Shown here in pieces: positions 55,001 through 62,439 of a DNA stretch of 64,000 bases. Numbering within the stretch: the stretch's first letter is position 1; each line of letters begins with the position of its first letter. The DNA comes from Hoeflea sp038900095 (GTDB lineage Bacteria > Pseudomonadota > Alphaproteobacteria > Rhizobiales > Rhizobiaceae). The notes below the pieces were generated by a model that saw nothing but the letters and a program-made list of their open reading frames with translations, made no database searches and had not been told where the DNA came from. The stretch covers positions 124,001 to 188,000 of the forward strand of contig NZ_JBBMQQ010000003.1 in assembly GCF_038900095.1 (NCBI RefSeq), read 5' to 3'. The position numbers and the translations under genes were made by a program.

Positions 55001-56926
55001 CAGGCTGGGTGTCCACTGTGAAGGTGGTTGCGTCACCAGCTTTTCCAGCCGGTACGCGTAGTCCTCGGCCTCATGCCAGAAGCCGCCCCGGCTCAGTGCG
55101 ACGACACTGGCCAAAAGGAAATCAGCCCGTTTGTCGACAAAATTCGGGTCGGTCGCCCGGTTCGCGGTTATGGTCCGGAACGCCGCCTCGGTGTTCTGGA
55201 TCAGTCCGTATTTCGCCTGCAACGGTATACTTCGATCTTTCTCCAGCCGCTCGACAAGGTCAATCGCCAGCGATTCGGTCGCCGCCAGCATGTCTTCTTC
55301 GCTCGACTGCGCTTGCGCGCCCATCCGTTGGGCTTCTTCGCTCTTTTCACGGGCATCGAGGAAGAAGAGCCCGGCAACTATCGCGATCACCGACGTCACC
55401 GCCGAAAACGCCCATAACCGATGCCGCTCGCGCCGCTGGCGTCGTTGCCGTTTGGCAGCCAGCTCGTCCTCAGTCTCCCGCGCCTTGTGGAGATAACTTT
55501 CCAGCGCGTCGAAATTGTCCACATACCGCGCCGCCCATTCCGGCGAGGGCTGGTCCGTATCCCACCAGCTTCGGATGTTCGCCAGATCCAGACCGGACAA
55601 GAGCTCGCCTTCACCGCTCGCATAGCGCGACTGGCTCTCGGCAACGCGGCGAATGACTGCAGCGCCCCGTGCCTCGTTCAGCAACCAGTCCGAAAGGAGT
55701 GACCACTGGCGGATCAGACTCTCGTGACTGATATCAATGATCGTGTCAGGCTCGAGCGGTTCTTCCGGCGGCGGGCGGAGAAAATTCACGTCCGGCCGGC
55801 GGAACATCTCGACAATCTGCCTGACCTCGGTCTCAGGCAGGCCGACCTCCCGCACCAGCTTCGAAAAGGGTAGCGCCCGGCGCCCGCTCGACGCCACGGT
55901 CGCGCCATCGACGAGCGCGCGGAAAACCTTTTCAGGCCCTGTCTTGTCAACACCAGAGAGGCTCGCAAGAACCTCCTCGCCATGCCGGTTGAGCGCGCCG
56001 TTGATTCCGCCGAAGCCCTCATAGGACTCAAGCCTGAGCGGACCCGGAACGCCATCAGCCGCCTCGGCCTGCCAGACCCGGTTCAGCACGTGCTGCATGA
56101 CCGGCAACTGGTCCGAGCGACGCGAAAGCGTGCGAAGCTGGTCCTCGCCGATTTCCTCGTCAAACGGCGCAAACCGGTCGAGGTCGTTCAAAAGCCTCGT
56201 AACAAGTGCGGGCTCGATATCCGTCCCATACATGCGGGCCGGGCCCTCGATCGCCTTCCTGCAGCTGTCACGGTCCATGCGCGGGGTCAAATATGAACCC
56301 GAATTGATCGTGTCGGCCAGTTCCGGGATCAGCACGCAGGCTCCCAGATACTCCGAGCGCATTGTGATCACGATATGGAGGCGGCTGCCCTCTTCCCGGC
56401 TCGCATGGATCAGCAGCTTGACGAAAGCTTCGGCGACTTCCCGGCCCTCGTAATTCGAAAAACGGAAAAGCTCCTCGAACTGATCGACCAAGATCAGAAG
56501 CTGCACGTCATCCGGAACATGCCCTTCGTCAAGCCACTCAATCAGCGAGCGCGGGCCACGGCGGAGGAACCATTCAAGCGTTTCGATATCGTCCGGCGTG
56601 ACGTCGTCCGTGCCGTTTTCCTCCGCGGCGACCTGCAAAAGCCCGCGCGCCAGACTTCGGATCGGTTGTCCGCCAGGTGCAATGTCGCAAAAGAGCCAGT
56701 TTGCACCAGCCGGATGCAGGCCCAGCTCGAGCCCATCCAGCATCCCCGTCCGCACCAGCGACGACTTGCCCGTCCCAGAGGCGCCCAGCACGGCCAGAAA
56801 CCGTGTATCGGAAAGCCGCCGGATAAGGTCGTTGACCGCCTTGTCGCGCCCAAAGAACAGGTCCGCCTCGTCGCGGTTAAACGCGCGGAGGCCCGGATAC
56901 GGAAGACGCTCGCCAGCCCTGCTCAA
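52010..56926 (-). CDS. nSTAND1 ATPase with TM segment and TPR repeats
   Basis: Seen: 1638 residues. The N-terminus PYPGLRAFNRDEADLFFGRD is the nSTAND1 hallmark. Walker A is GASGTGKSS (48-56) and Walker B is LLILVDQFEE (143-152), followed by IVITMRSEYLGAC and a winged-helix-like STAND tail to about 420. A TM helix (about 501-522, AFSAVTSVIAIVAGLFFLDA) splits the protein. After it come about 1100 residues of helices; the last 120 are TPR-like (NPYYADTLGWALLKSGMTEE). Family knowledge: STAND NTPases oligomerise on a signal. Inference: the sensor/switch of the TIR operon. ATG 56926 overlaps the TIR stop by 4 nt. The middle part matches no family I know. Confidence 0.9.
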   Translation of the reverse strand: MSRAGERLPYPGLRAFNRDEADLFFGRDKAVNDLIRRLSDTRFLAVLGASGTGKSSLVRTGMLDGLELGLHPAGANWLFCDIAPGGQPIRSLARGLLQVAAEENGTDDVTPDDIETLEWFLRRGPRSLIEWLDEGHVPDDVQLLILVDQFEELFRFSNYEGREVAEAFVKLLIHASREEGSRLHIVITMRSEYLGACVLIPELADTINSGSYLTPRMDRDSCRKAIEGPARMYGTDIEPALVTRLLNDLDRFAPFDEEIGEDQLRTLSRRSDQLPVMQHVLNRVWQAEAADGVPGPLRLESYEGFGGINGALNRHGEEVLASLSGVDKTGPEKVFRALVDGATVASSGRRALPFSKLVREVGLPETEVRQIVEMFRRPDVNFLRPPPEEPLEPDTIIDISHESLIRQWSLLSDWLLNEARGAAVIRRVAESQSRYASGEGELLSGLDLANIRSWWDTDQPSPEWAARYVDNFDALESYLHKARETEDELAAKRQRRQRRERHRLWAFSAVTSVIAIVAGLFFLDAREKSEEAQRMGAQAQSSEEDMLAATESLAIDLVERLEKDRSIPLQAKYGLIQNTEAAFRTITANRATDPNFVDKRADFLLASVVALSRGGFWHEAEDYAYRLEKLVTQPPSQWTPSLDFELRSAVALAEMHRMGARRDHAVRWLAIAEEKLGLVDSEAPEYFSQAALVHRQDARVALQWFQYERQLQAADTAYQRFRAQRSMLESNIGQRMRAQQPERFKSAENTLVEYASTVIEMQRGAGQAIVQIDAHRRFDIDFNQLVQNTEDVLGFMRGVPDVAGQALSEAQVLLHLLKAQGLNQNDPSVPGAVDEIDNAVRLLEDLSAQDPSNRLHRVYLMQALMLRGDYSKDSSQFGQATADLDAAEELLVDLRARGMAWTDRVQWEPWIYFRRWELARAQSKTGFRSHWERDRMVQSIKSIRSEPNVDQSLVAFTGVAHAYADLTMHFDGHLDFDEVTDTVESSLAAMPTEEENGSEPYFWLMQRQYIYRQLLFIGPEKLGQEAWQEAFENAIAEVERLLEIAPGAYRPTYNLISHHWNAAADQVDDGDELAALDSYRLAFDAAFDGSKLKDLRDDELDTLLSDSVKLLRNLVINGDIGFAEDDLVRTVTFLDYHLTRKESFRSILEAKAQFDALENELVGLADKWKPSAQVSQNGLAQRLRELAPTIGERLAEIQLLEIDKTSDESATTADIEEVRAQIRELNIDKNLLDDGLVYWVRPPLMAAVWQTLEGDVFDDMKSLLEQAISSGEVSYIRVAELSFYKKAELVEAQVGAGPRARIFAFIVDGKRNIFRLNGTSPPIHEMNAKAPISLETRNQVAAYIRFFTHYVNGPEGSFSIVESTSEIPFAETADTSEHERAQKVLRPFVVWKHPDTPGRWQAAATVYYGRSLFHAIFEVQPNGMIEMLNDKPIVSNLEASLIRVSDRENGVRLGGESVGRSISFDRLDLKRHETDPDRIATVIARSSDLSEEDASRFRRDFVLPVLGEAFVKQYSNHGRDRNAIAYDLLVADVELDLALSLARLAVEKEPGNPYYADTLGWALLKSGMTEEAIVELERARDGDPNQAEIRAHLAQAYRISGRIEDARAAVNTALSMTVSAFWKEFLQEELRLINAANE

Positions 56927-58341
56927 AGCTTCGGTTCCATTTGGGAAATGATGCGCTCAACGTCGAAGCCATCAGTGCAGTCGATGATCTGGAGGTTCGG
57001 AAACGAGAAATTGACACCCTCGGACTTGGGTGGCGGCGCCTTGATCATGGCCGTACAATCAGGCGGCCCGCTCCTGTCGGCCAAGCTTCGCGAAAGCCGC
57101 CGCATGAAGCTGCGCACCCATTTTGTCGGCGCTGCGCCATGGACAAAAATCACGCTGTCGCTGTCGATCAGGTTTTCCGTCAGATCCTCCTGGATCTCAT
57201 CGGGTGTGCCTTCATAGATCGGGACTGCCACCGGAAGTCCGCGCTTTGAAAGCGCCTGTAAAAGCTCTTTGGCCAGCGGCATGTCCGTCCGGTCGGCCCC
57301 GATGAAGATAAGCGACGACCGCACCTCTCGCGCAGGCCGCTTCTGCTCTTCAAGCGACTTGACTATCAGGGTCTTCAGGCTCTCCAAACCGCAGGTAATT
57401 ACCTCTGCCCGCTGAAGCTGCGCGCGATGGACGCTGTTCTCTATCTCGCTCGGCTCCACTTCTGGATGCCGCCAGGCGACCAGTGGCTTGCCGGCACTGA
57501 TCGCCGCATCGCACTGATACGACAGATACCCGTTTGGCATATCCGCAGGCATGCGCCCCCCGGCTCGGCCCATCAGTTGAACAACCATGCCTGCCTCGGC
57601 CAGATCCGCCTCGTATGCCTGGCGAAACTCTTTCCCGCCCTGCGGATATTCCATCTCGGGCAGGACCCGGATATTGAATTGCTGGAGCGCGCTTCGCACT
57701 TGCCCGCGCTCGTATTCAAGATCATCGGTGGTCTGGCAAAGCAACACGGTCGCCGCAGGTTCTGCAGGCTGGGCGGAACCCGGCGCAATCCCGCCAGCCT
57801 CCTTTTTCAGACCCACCAGCCGTTCGCGGAGCTGCCCGCAGAACTCGGTCAACGCGGTCATGTAGGGCTGTCTATCATGGCGCGGATCGAGGATCATCGG
57901 CGTACCCACAGCTCCGCCACTGGCCTGCCAGAATTGAAACCGCTTCCGCGTGAACACCTCCGGATGCATCTCGTTTTCATTGTCCACCGGCAGCACTTCA
58001 AGGACAAAGAGCCGGTCCCCCGCACCGGGTTGCTGCAAGAACCATTCGAGTTCTTTCAGCGTATAGCTGTCCGGGTCGAAATAGGCAGGCGAGGTCACTG
58101 CAAGCATGATGCCCGATGACGCCACTTGCGCTTGAAGCGCCTCATCCACGACCTGGTTTGCCCTGAGATGCGAGTCGTCCCAGTAGATCTCGACGCCATC
58201 GCGGCTCAACCGCTGTTTCAGGATCGACCGCATTTGGCGCACGATCATGGAAACGCACTGTTGCCCGTCCATGTCAGCCAGATTGTCAACGTGTGAGTAG
58301 CTGACAAATATATCGTTTTGATACTGATCGAGAAAAGACAC
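56923..58341 (-). CDS. TIR-domain protein with two further TIR-like modules
   Basis: Seen: 472 residues. An N-terminal TIR domain has NDIFVSYSHVDN (9-20), IYWDDSHLRANQ and SPAYFDPDSYTLKELEWFL; Glu97 sits where NADase TIRs keep their catalytic Glu. A second Rossmann-like module at about 200-330 has VLLCQTTDDLEYERGQVRSA and YEADLAEAGMVVQLMG. A third at about 340-440 has LIFIGADRTDMPLAKELLQA and LIDSDSVIFVHG. GTG 58341 has GGGAG 5-6 nt upstream. It is the first gene of the operon and overlaps the nSTAND gene by 4 nt. Family knowledge: bacterial TIR proteins cleave NAD or make signalling nucleotides. Activity here is inferred. Confidence 0.88.
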   Translation of the reverse strand: MSFLDQYQNDIFVSYSHVDNLADMDGQQCVSMIVRQMRSILKQRLSRDGVEIYWDDSHLRANQVVDEALQAQVASSGIMLAVTSPAYFDPDSYTLKELEWFLQQPGAGDRLFVLEVLPVDNENEMHPEVFTRKRFQFWQASGGAVGTPMILDPRHDRQPYMTALTEFCGQLRERLVGLKKEAGGIAPGSAQPAEPAATVLLCQTTDDLEYERGQVRSALQQFNIRVLPEMEYPQGGKEFRQAYEADLAEAGMVVQLMGRAGGRMPADMPNGYLSYQCDAAISAGKPLVAWRHPEVEPSEIENSVHRAQLQRAEVITCGLESLKTLIVKSLEEQKRPAREVRSSLIFIGADRTDMPLAKELLQALSKRGLPVAVPIYEGTPDEIQEDLTENLIDSDSVIFVHGAAPTKWVRSFMRRLSRSLADRSGPPDCTAMIKAPPPKSEGVNFSFPNLQIIDCTDGFDVERIISQMEPKL

Positions 58342-58652
58342 AAAAACTCCCTAACCCCGCGCTGAATATATACGGTATCGGCCCATTGTGAATAGATTCT
58401 CCGCGCAATGAGCAGCTTGGACTGCCGGAGGAAGTTGTGCAACATTTTCGCCATCAAGTATTTGATTGAGGGTTGAATTTGCCCTCATCTGTTCCCAGTC
58501 GCTCCTAAAACATTCTCGTCCGCATATTAGCGATCCGGCAACCGGGAGAGACTGGCATTCAATCTGTACGCCGATGTCCTGAAACTGATCGGTATCGGTG
58601 AGGGGACTGGTGGTGCAGCCTGGTGCAGGCCAGGCTGGCCGGCCGCTGAGGC
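58342..58652. other. Intergenic region upstream of the TIR operon
   Basis: These 311 bases separate the TIR start from the stop of the 849-residue gene, both on the minus strand. The promoter described at 58365-58392 lies in it. A short stem (AGCCTGG/CCAGGCT near 58615-58636) follows the 849-residue gene on its transcript but lacks a T tract. No gene seen. Confidence 0.4.
58365..58392 (-). promoter_or_regulatory. Possible promoter of the TIR/nSTAND/RyR operon
   Basis: On the minus strand TTCACA (58392-58387) and TATATT (58370-58365) are 16 nt apart. The -10 hexamer ends about 23 nt before the GTG start, leaving a short leader with a good ribosome site. The AT-rich TATATATT stretch is rare in this GC-rich region. 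Confidence 0.45.
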
Positions 58653-61202
58653 TCAGGCATACAGAACGGAATCGTAGCCGTATGTCTCGCTCAGCTTCTG
58701 GCCGAGAACGTGCTTGTGCTTGTGCTCGAAGGTGAGAAACTCGCTGAGCGTGGTGGAGCTTTCGCGCGGCCAGAGCAGCTGCAGGCGCCGGAGCTTCGTC
58801 GGAACCCTGATCCCGGCCTCTTCGGCACGGACGATGATATCGGCAATATCATCCCAGGTTTTCTGCATTTCATGGGCCGCCGCGAATTCGATGATGGCAG
58901 CCTTCTTCTTCTCGTCGGTCGGGGTGTTCATCGAGGCATTGTCGAGCTCGACCTGCGCCATCTTGCGCATGTTCACCGCGTTCGGCAGAAGCCAGGCTTC
59001 AACGTTCTGCATGTTCTCGGCAACGCTGCCGACAAGCTTCTCATCGAAGTTGCGCATGTCGAAATTGCAGCCGGCTTCGGTCAGCAAGCCGCGCAGGAAC
59101 TCCATCAGCTTCTTGGAGTCGTTGGGCAGCAGGTCCGGATAGTTCTTGTAGATATCGGCGGCGATCCGGCTTCTGTAATAGGCATTGCGGCCAAACCGGG
59201 CGAGCAGTGATTCGTAGTGCTGGCCGGCGACCTTGTCCCTGGCAAGGTCGGACTCGGTCAGGGTCGCGATCAGGTTTTCCAGCAATTCCTCGCTGGCGCC
59301 CTGCGGCTGCCAGCGTCCACCCTCGGTAACGCCGGTGGCCGGACGCTTGGCGGATTCGCCGAGCGCGCCGTGGAACGCATCGAAGATCTCGCCGGCGTGT
59401 TCAAGCTCGTCGGACAATTGCTTGAGCGTACCGCGCTCGATCGGCTTCGAGGCGCCGGAGGGCTCACACAGGGCCTCAAACAGCTTGGGCTCGCTGAACG
59501 ACAGCCATTCCCTGAATTCCACGTCACCGAGACGGACATCGATCAGGTTGACCAGTTCGGCCAGCGCCGGCAGATCGTCCCCGGCCGGGCTGAGGCCGTT
59601 GATCCGGTAGATGCAGGTCCGGAGAACTTCCGTCCTGGCCAGGCGCATGATCAGGAACGCCGCGACAATCTGGTCTTCCAGCTGCGGCAGGGCCACAAAG
59701 GCCTCGTCGCGTCCAAGCAGGCTGAGCGCGCGGACAAGGATGTTGCCGTCGCGCGCGACCCTGAACTCGTCCTGGCTGGCCCAGAAGTTCGGATTGATGG
59801 CGTCGGCCAGCAGCCAGGGTGCCGGATCGCGGGTGAACGCATCCCAGGCAAAGCTGTCCCCGGTGCCGCCCATTCCATAGTGAATGGCGGAGTGGACCTT
59901 GAGAGGCGTGAAATCGAACGGCGAATAGGGCGCGCCGACCCGGTCATGCTTGGTGCTCAGTGCCGCCGGCAGCGATTCAAAATCATTCGGCTCCGACAGG
60001 GACGACCGCTTGGCCGGCCGGTGCGCGTCGATTTCCGCGATCTTCTTGTGGCTCGATGTGTAGACGCCGCGCAGCAGCTGAAGGCCGGTGGTCGAGGCCT
60101 TGAAGGCGATGATGCTGTCGGAGCTCAGATGCTGGCCCGCGCGCAACTTGCGGCCCATGGTGTCGTAGAACACCAGGTGGTCTCCGGCCGAAATCTCGTA
60201 GACCGAGAGCTTGACCTTCTCGCCATTCTCGTTGGGAAACACGTCGACAAAATAGTCGGGCGACGAGAGTTCGAACCAGCGGTGTTCCTGGGTGAGGATC
60301 TCGATGAGATTCTGTCCGGCATCTCCCACCTCGGCCTCGTCCCAGTCCCCGGTGCTGGAGAGCAGGTGCCGGTAGGCCTCGACCAGATTGTCGCTGATCG
60401 ACTGGAAGGTGCCCGGATCGATATCGATGATGTCGCTCCACTCATTGGCGCGCTGGCGATGGGCGGAGACGTGAAGAAAGTAGAGGCCCTGCAACAGCGG
60501 CCGGCTTCCCTCGATGGTCAGAACCGCATTCTGCACCCGGTCGTTCTCGACCGAGGCGCGGGTAATGGCGGTGGCGTTGTCATCCTTTCCGACAAGCTCG
60601 GCTTCGGTGATGTCATAGCCGACAGGGAATATCTGCAGGGCATCCTCGAGATGCGGCACCTCGAGGCGGAAGCTCGAGACGGCGACCACGTTGCCCATGC
60701 CATCGCCCTCATGGACGGGCCAGGAGGTGAAGTAGCCTGCCCACCCGATATGGGCATTGGGTTTCTTGACGTGATGAATGCGCTTGTCGGACCACACGAA
60801 CCTGGCGTCCGGATCGTCGCCTGTCTCTTCGGGAAGGGCGATCACGACATTGCCGTAACGGGCATTGGGGACGAGACCGTCGGTCTCGCGCGCCAGTTCG
60901 AAGGCCTTGAGCGGCTTCGCCGTCTGGGCGTCGTCAATCAGCAGCTCGACCGAATGGGTGCCGCGCGGAAGCCGGAGCGTTCTCAGGAAGCTGTCGCCAG
61001 GCCCGATGGAGAAGACGTCGACGACGATCCCCGACCTGTTGCCCTCGCGAAACGCGGGAGGCTTGAGGTGGCACAGAACGATCGCACCCTTGCGGTGCTT
61101 GACCAGCTCCTCGCCTTTTGAAGCAAAATACCCCAGCACTGCCTGGTCCTCGCCATCCCAGGCCAGCCAGACATTCTCGCAATCTCCACCCCGATAACCC
61201 AT
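58653..61202 (-). CDS. 849-residue protein of unknown family, divergent from the GTPase gene
   Basis: Seen: 849 residues from ATG 61202 with AGGAAAG upstream; the longer open frame to 61301 would overlap the divergent promoter. The N-terminal 300 residues are strand-rich (GYRGGDCENVWLAWDGED, RTLRLPRGTHSVELLIDD). The centre is mixed, and the C-terminal 250 are helical with a charged end. No catalytic motif, signal peptide or TM segment is clear. A long antisense frame exists but lacks family features. Inference: works with the divergent GTPase, perhaps as its regulator or adaptor, as in other GTPase-linked conflict systems. I do not recognise the family. Confidence 0.7.
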   Translation of the reverse strand: MGYRGGDCENVWLAWDGEDQAVLGYFASKGEELVKHRKGAIVLCHLKPPAFREGNRSGIVVDVFSIGPGDSFLRTLRLPRGTHSVELLIDDAQTAKPLKAFELARETDGLVPNARYGNVVIALPEETGDDPDARFVWSDKRIHHVKKPNAHIGWAGYFTSWPVHEGDGMGNVVAVSSFRLEVPHLEDALQIFPVGYDITEAELVGKDDNATAITRASVENDRVQNAVLTIEGSRPLLQGLYFLHVSAHRQRANEWSDIIDIDPGTFQSISDNLVEAYRHLLSSTGDWDEAEVGDAGQNLIEILTQEHRWFELSSPDYFVDVFPNENGEKVKLSVYEISAGDHLVFYDTMGRKLRAGQHLSSDSIIAFKASTTGLQLLRGVYTSSHKKIAEIDAHRPAKRSSLSEPNDFESLPAALSTKHDRVGAPYSPFDFTPLKVHSAIHYGMGGTGDSFAWDAFTRDPAPWLLADAINPNFWASQDEFRVARDGNILVRALSLLGRDEAFVALPQLEDQIVAAFLIMRLARTEVLRTCIYRINGLSPAGDDLPALAELVNLIDVRLGDVEFREWLSFSEPKLFEALCEPSGASKPIERGTLKQLSDELEHAGEIFDAFHGALGESAKRPATGVTEGGRWQPQGASEELLENLIATLTESDLARDKVAGQHYESLLARFGRNAYYRSRIAADIYKNYPDLLPNDSKKLMEFLRGLLTEAGCNFDMRNFDEKLVGSVAENMQNVEAWLLPNAVNMRKMAQVELDNASMNTPTDEKKKAAIIEFAAAHEMQKTWDDIADIIVRAEEAGIRVPTKLRRLQLLWPRESSTTLSEFLTFEHKHKHVLGQKLSETYGYDSVLYA

Positions 61203-61249
61203 TCGACTCTTTCCTGTACTATTCAAATGGTTTATTGCTTTTAAAGACT

Positions 61250-61255
61250 TATAAT
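61250..61255 (+). promoter_or_regulatory. TATAAT -10 element for the GTPase gene
   Basis: A perfect TATAAT lies 26 nt before the TTG start in the 79-nt divergent gap. No clear -35 hexamer is at the right spacing; TTGCTT is 9 nt upstream, which is too close. The gap must also hold the promoter for the 849-residue gene on the other strand. Confidence 0.45.
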
Positions 61256-61281
61256 GAAATTCAGCAAAAGGGAACGCTGAA

Positions 61282-62310
61282 TTGGCTGTTAATGATAACA
61301 ACGAGATACATGTCGGCCTGACCGGACCGGTGAGATCAGGGAAGACAAACTTGTTTGTCGACTTCGCGAAATGCGTGGAACTGAACTTCCATGGATTCCG
61401 GCAACTTCACAACATCAAGATCGAAACCGACAGGGTCAACCGGAAATTACTTAGAAGTTACTACAGAAACCTTCCGGAAGCGACCGAGGGCGTGACCGAT
61501 ATCCGGTTTGACCTTGAACTCGATCTGCCATCAGGCGATGGGCTTCAGCCCGCCGGCGTACTCGACAACAGGCAATTCACCATCCATGTGCGTGACGCGC
61601 CCGGCGAAGCGGCGTTTCCAAGCAGTGACATTTCGGGCAAGGCCAATCCGCACGCCGAGAAAGCCAAGGAACTCGACGAGTGGTTTTCCAAGGCCAAGGG
61701 CATCGTGCTGGTCATTTCCGCGCTGAATGCCGGCACAGATGAAGGCTTCGAGGCTCTGATCGACAAGGTGGAAGACTTTTTCGAGCGCGCCGGAAAGCCG
61801 GAATTCCAGAATCTCGAGCGCGTGGCGATCGCGATCAGTATGTTCGACCTGTTGCTGTTGCGCTTCGGCAACCGCTCCCGGGATATCGCCACAGAGCCGG
61901 AAGCGGTGCTTGCGATCCTGCATGCCCACATGCGCCCGGCCTTTGACATCATCAAGGATTTCAGGCCGTTTCCGTCTCAGGAAAGGGACATCGACCTGCG
62001 CTTCATCGCCACGTCGAGTTACGGGTTTCATCCGCAACTGGGCTGCGCCAACATCGATGCAAGCGCCGAGATCCTCGATCCGGGCAATTCCCGGTTCCCG
62101 GTTCCGCTGACACCGGACAATGTCCGCTATCCCTACATGACCGCAGACCCCTTCATCTTTGCGGCGCTGGGGCTGGACAGTCCGTTCCTGTTCACACGCG
62201 ACGAGATTCTCAGCGGAATCCTGAAAGAGCGGGCCCCGGCGGTCGCGCCCCAGCCGGCAGCCAATGCCGCGCCAGCGGCAGCCGAAAGCACCGACACCAC
62301 GCCGGTATAG
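61282..62310 (+). CDS. P-loop GTPase-like protein (TRAFAC/DO-GTPase-like)
   Basis: Seen: 342 residues. Walker A is GPVRSGKTN (15-23), G3 is VRDAPGE (103-109) and a G4-like SMFD is at 186-189 instead of NKxD. TEGVTDIRFDLEL lies before G3 where switch I should be. The end (about 315-342) is an Ala/Pro-rich low-complexity tail. TTG 61282 has AAGGGAA about 9 nt upstream; no ATG or GTG lies in frame nearby. Family knowledge: double-GTPase type proteins in conflict systems have the DxPGE G3 and a degenerate G4. The exact subfamily is uncertain. It is divergent from the 849-residue gene and convergent with the coiled-coil gene. Confidence 0.72.
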   Translation: MAVNDNNEIHVGLTGPVRSGKTNLFVDFAKCVELNFHGFRQLHNIKIETDRVNRKLLRSYYRNLPEATEGVTDIRFDLELDLPSGDGLQPAGVLDNRQFTIHVRDAPGEAAFPSSDISGKANPHAEKAKELDEWFSKAKGIVLVISALNAGTDEGFEALIDKVEDFFERAGKPEFQNLERVAIAISMFDLLLLRFGNRSRDIATEPEAVLAILHAHMRPAFDIIKDFRPFPSQERDIDLRFIATSSYGFHPQLGCANIDASAEILDPGNSRFPVPLTPDNVRYPYMTADPFIFAALGLDSPFLFTRDEILSGILKERAPAVAPQPAANAAPAAAESTDTTPV

Positions 62311-62386
62311 TCGCCGGCGGCTTGCCTGCCGGGCTCCAGGTTCGTGCGCAGGCACCACAATCACTGCTCGCCTTTTCCCAAAGCAA

Positions 62387-62418
62387 ACGGCGCCCGATCA
62401 TTTCAGATCAGGCGCCGT
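62387..62418 (-). terminator. Terminator-like hairpin between convergent genes
   Basis: ACGGCGCC, an extra C, GATC, a 6-nt loop, GATC, an A and GGCGCCGT form a 12-bp stem (62387-62418) with one mismatch. On the minus strand the stem is followed by TTTGCTTT, so it probably ends the coiled-coil gene transcript, whose stop is at 62440. It may also block read-through from the GTPase gene. Confidence 0.65.
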
Positions 62419-62439
62419 GCTGACTGCTCCGAATCCGGG

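Noticed and set aside
59217..61121. Long + strand frame of 634 codons opposite the 849-residue gene
   Set aside because: The minus-strand gene has a good start, ribosome site and balanced composition; the antisense frame lacks a clear start and has no domain signature.
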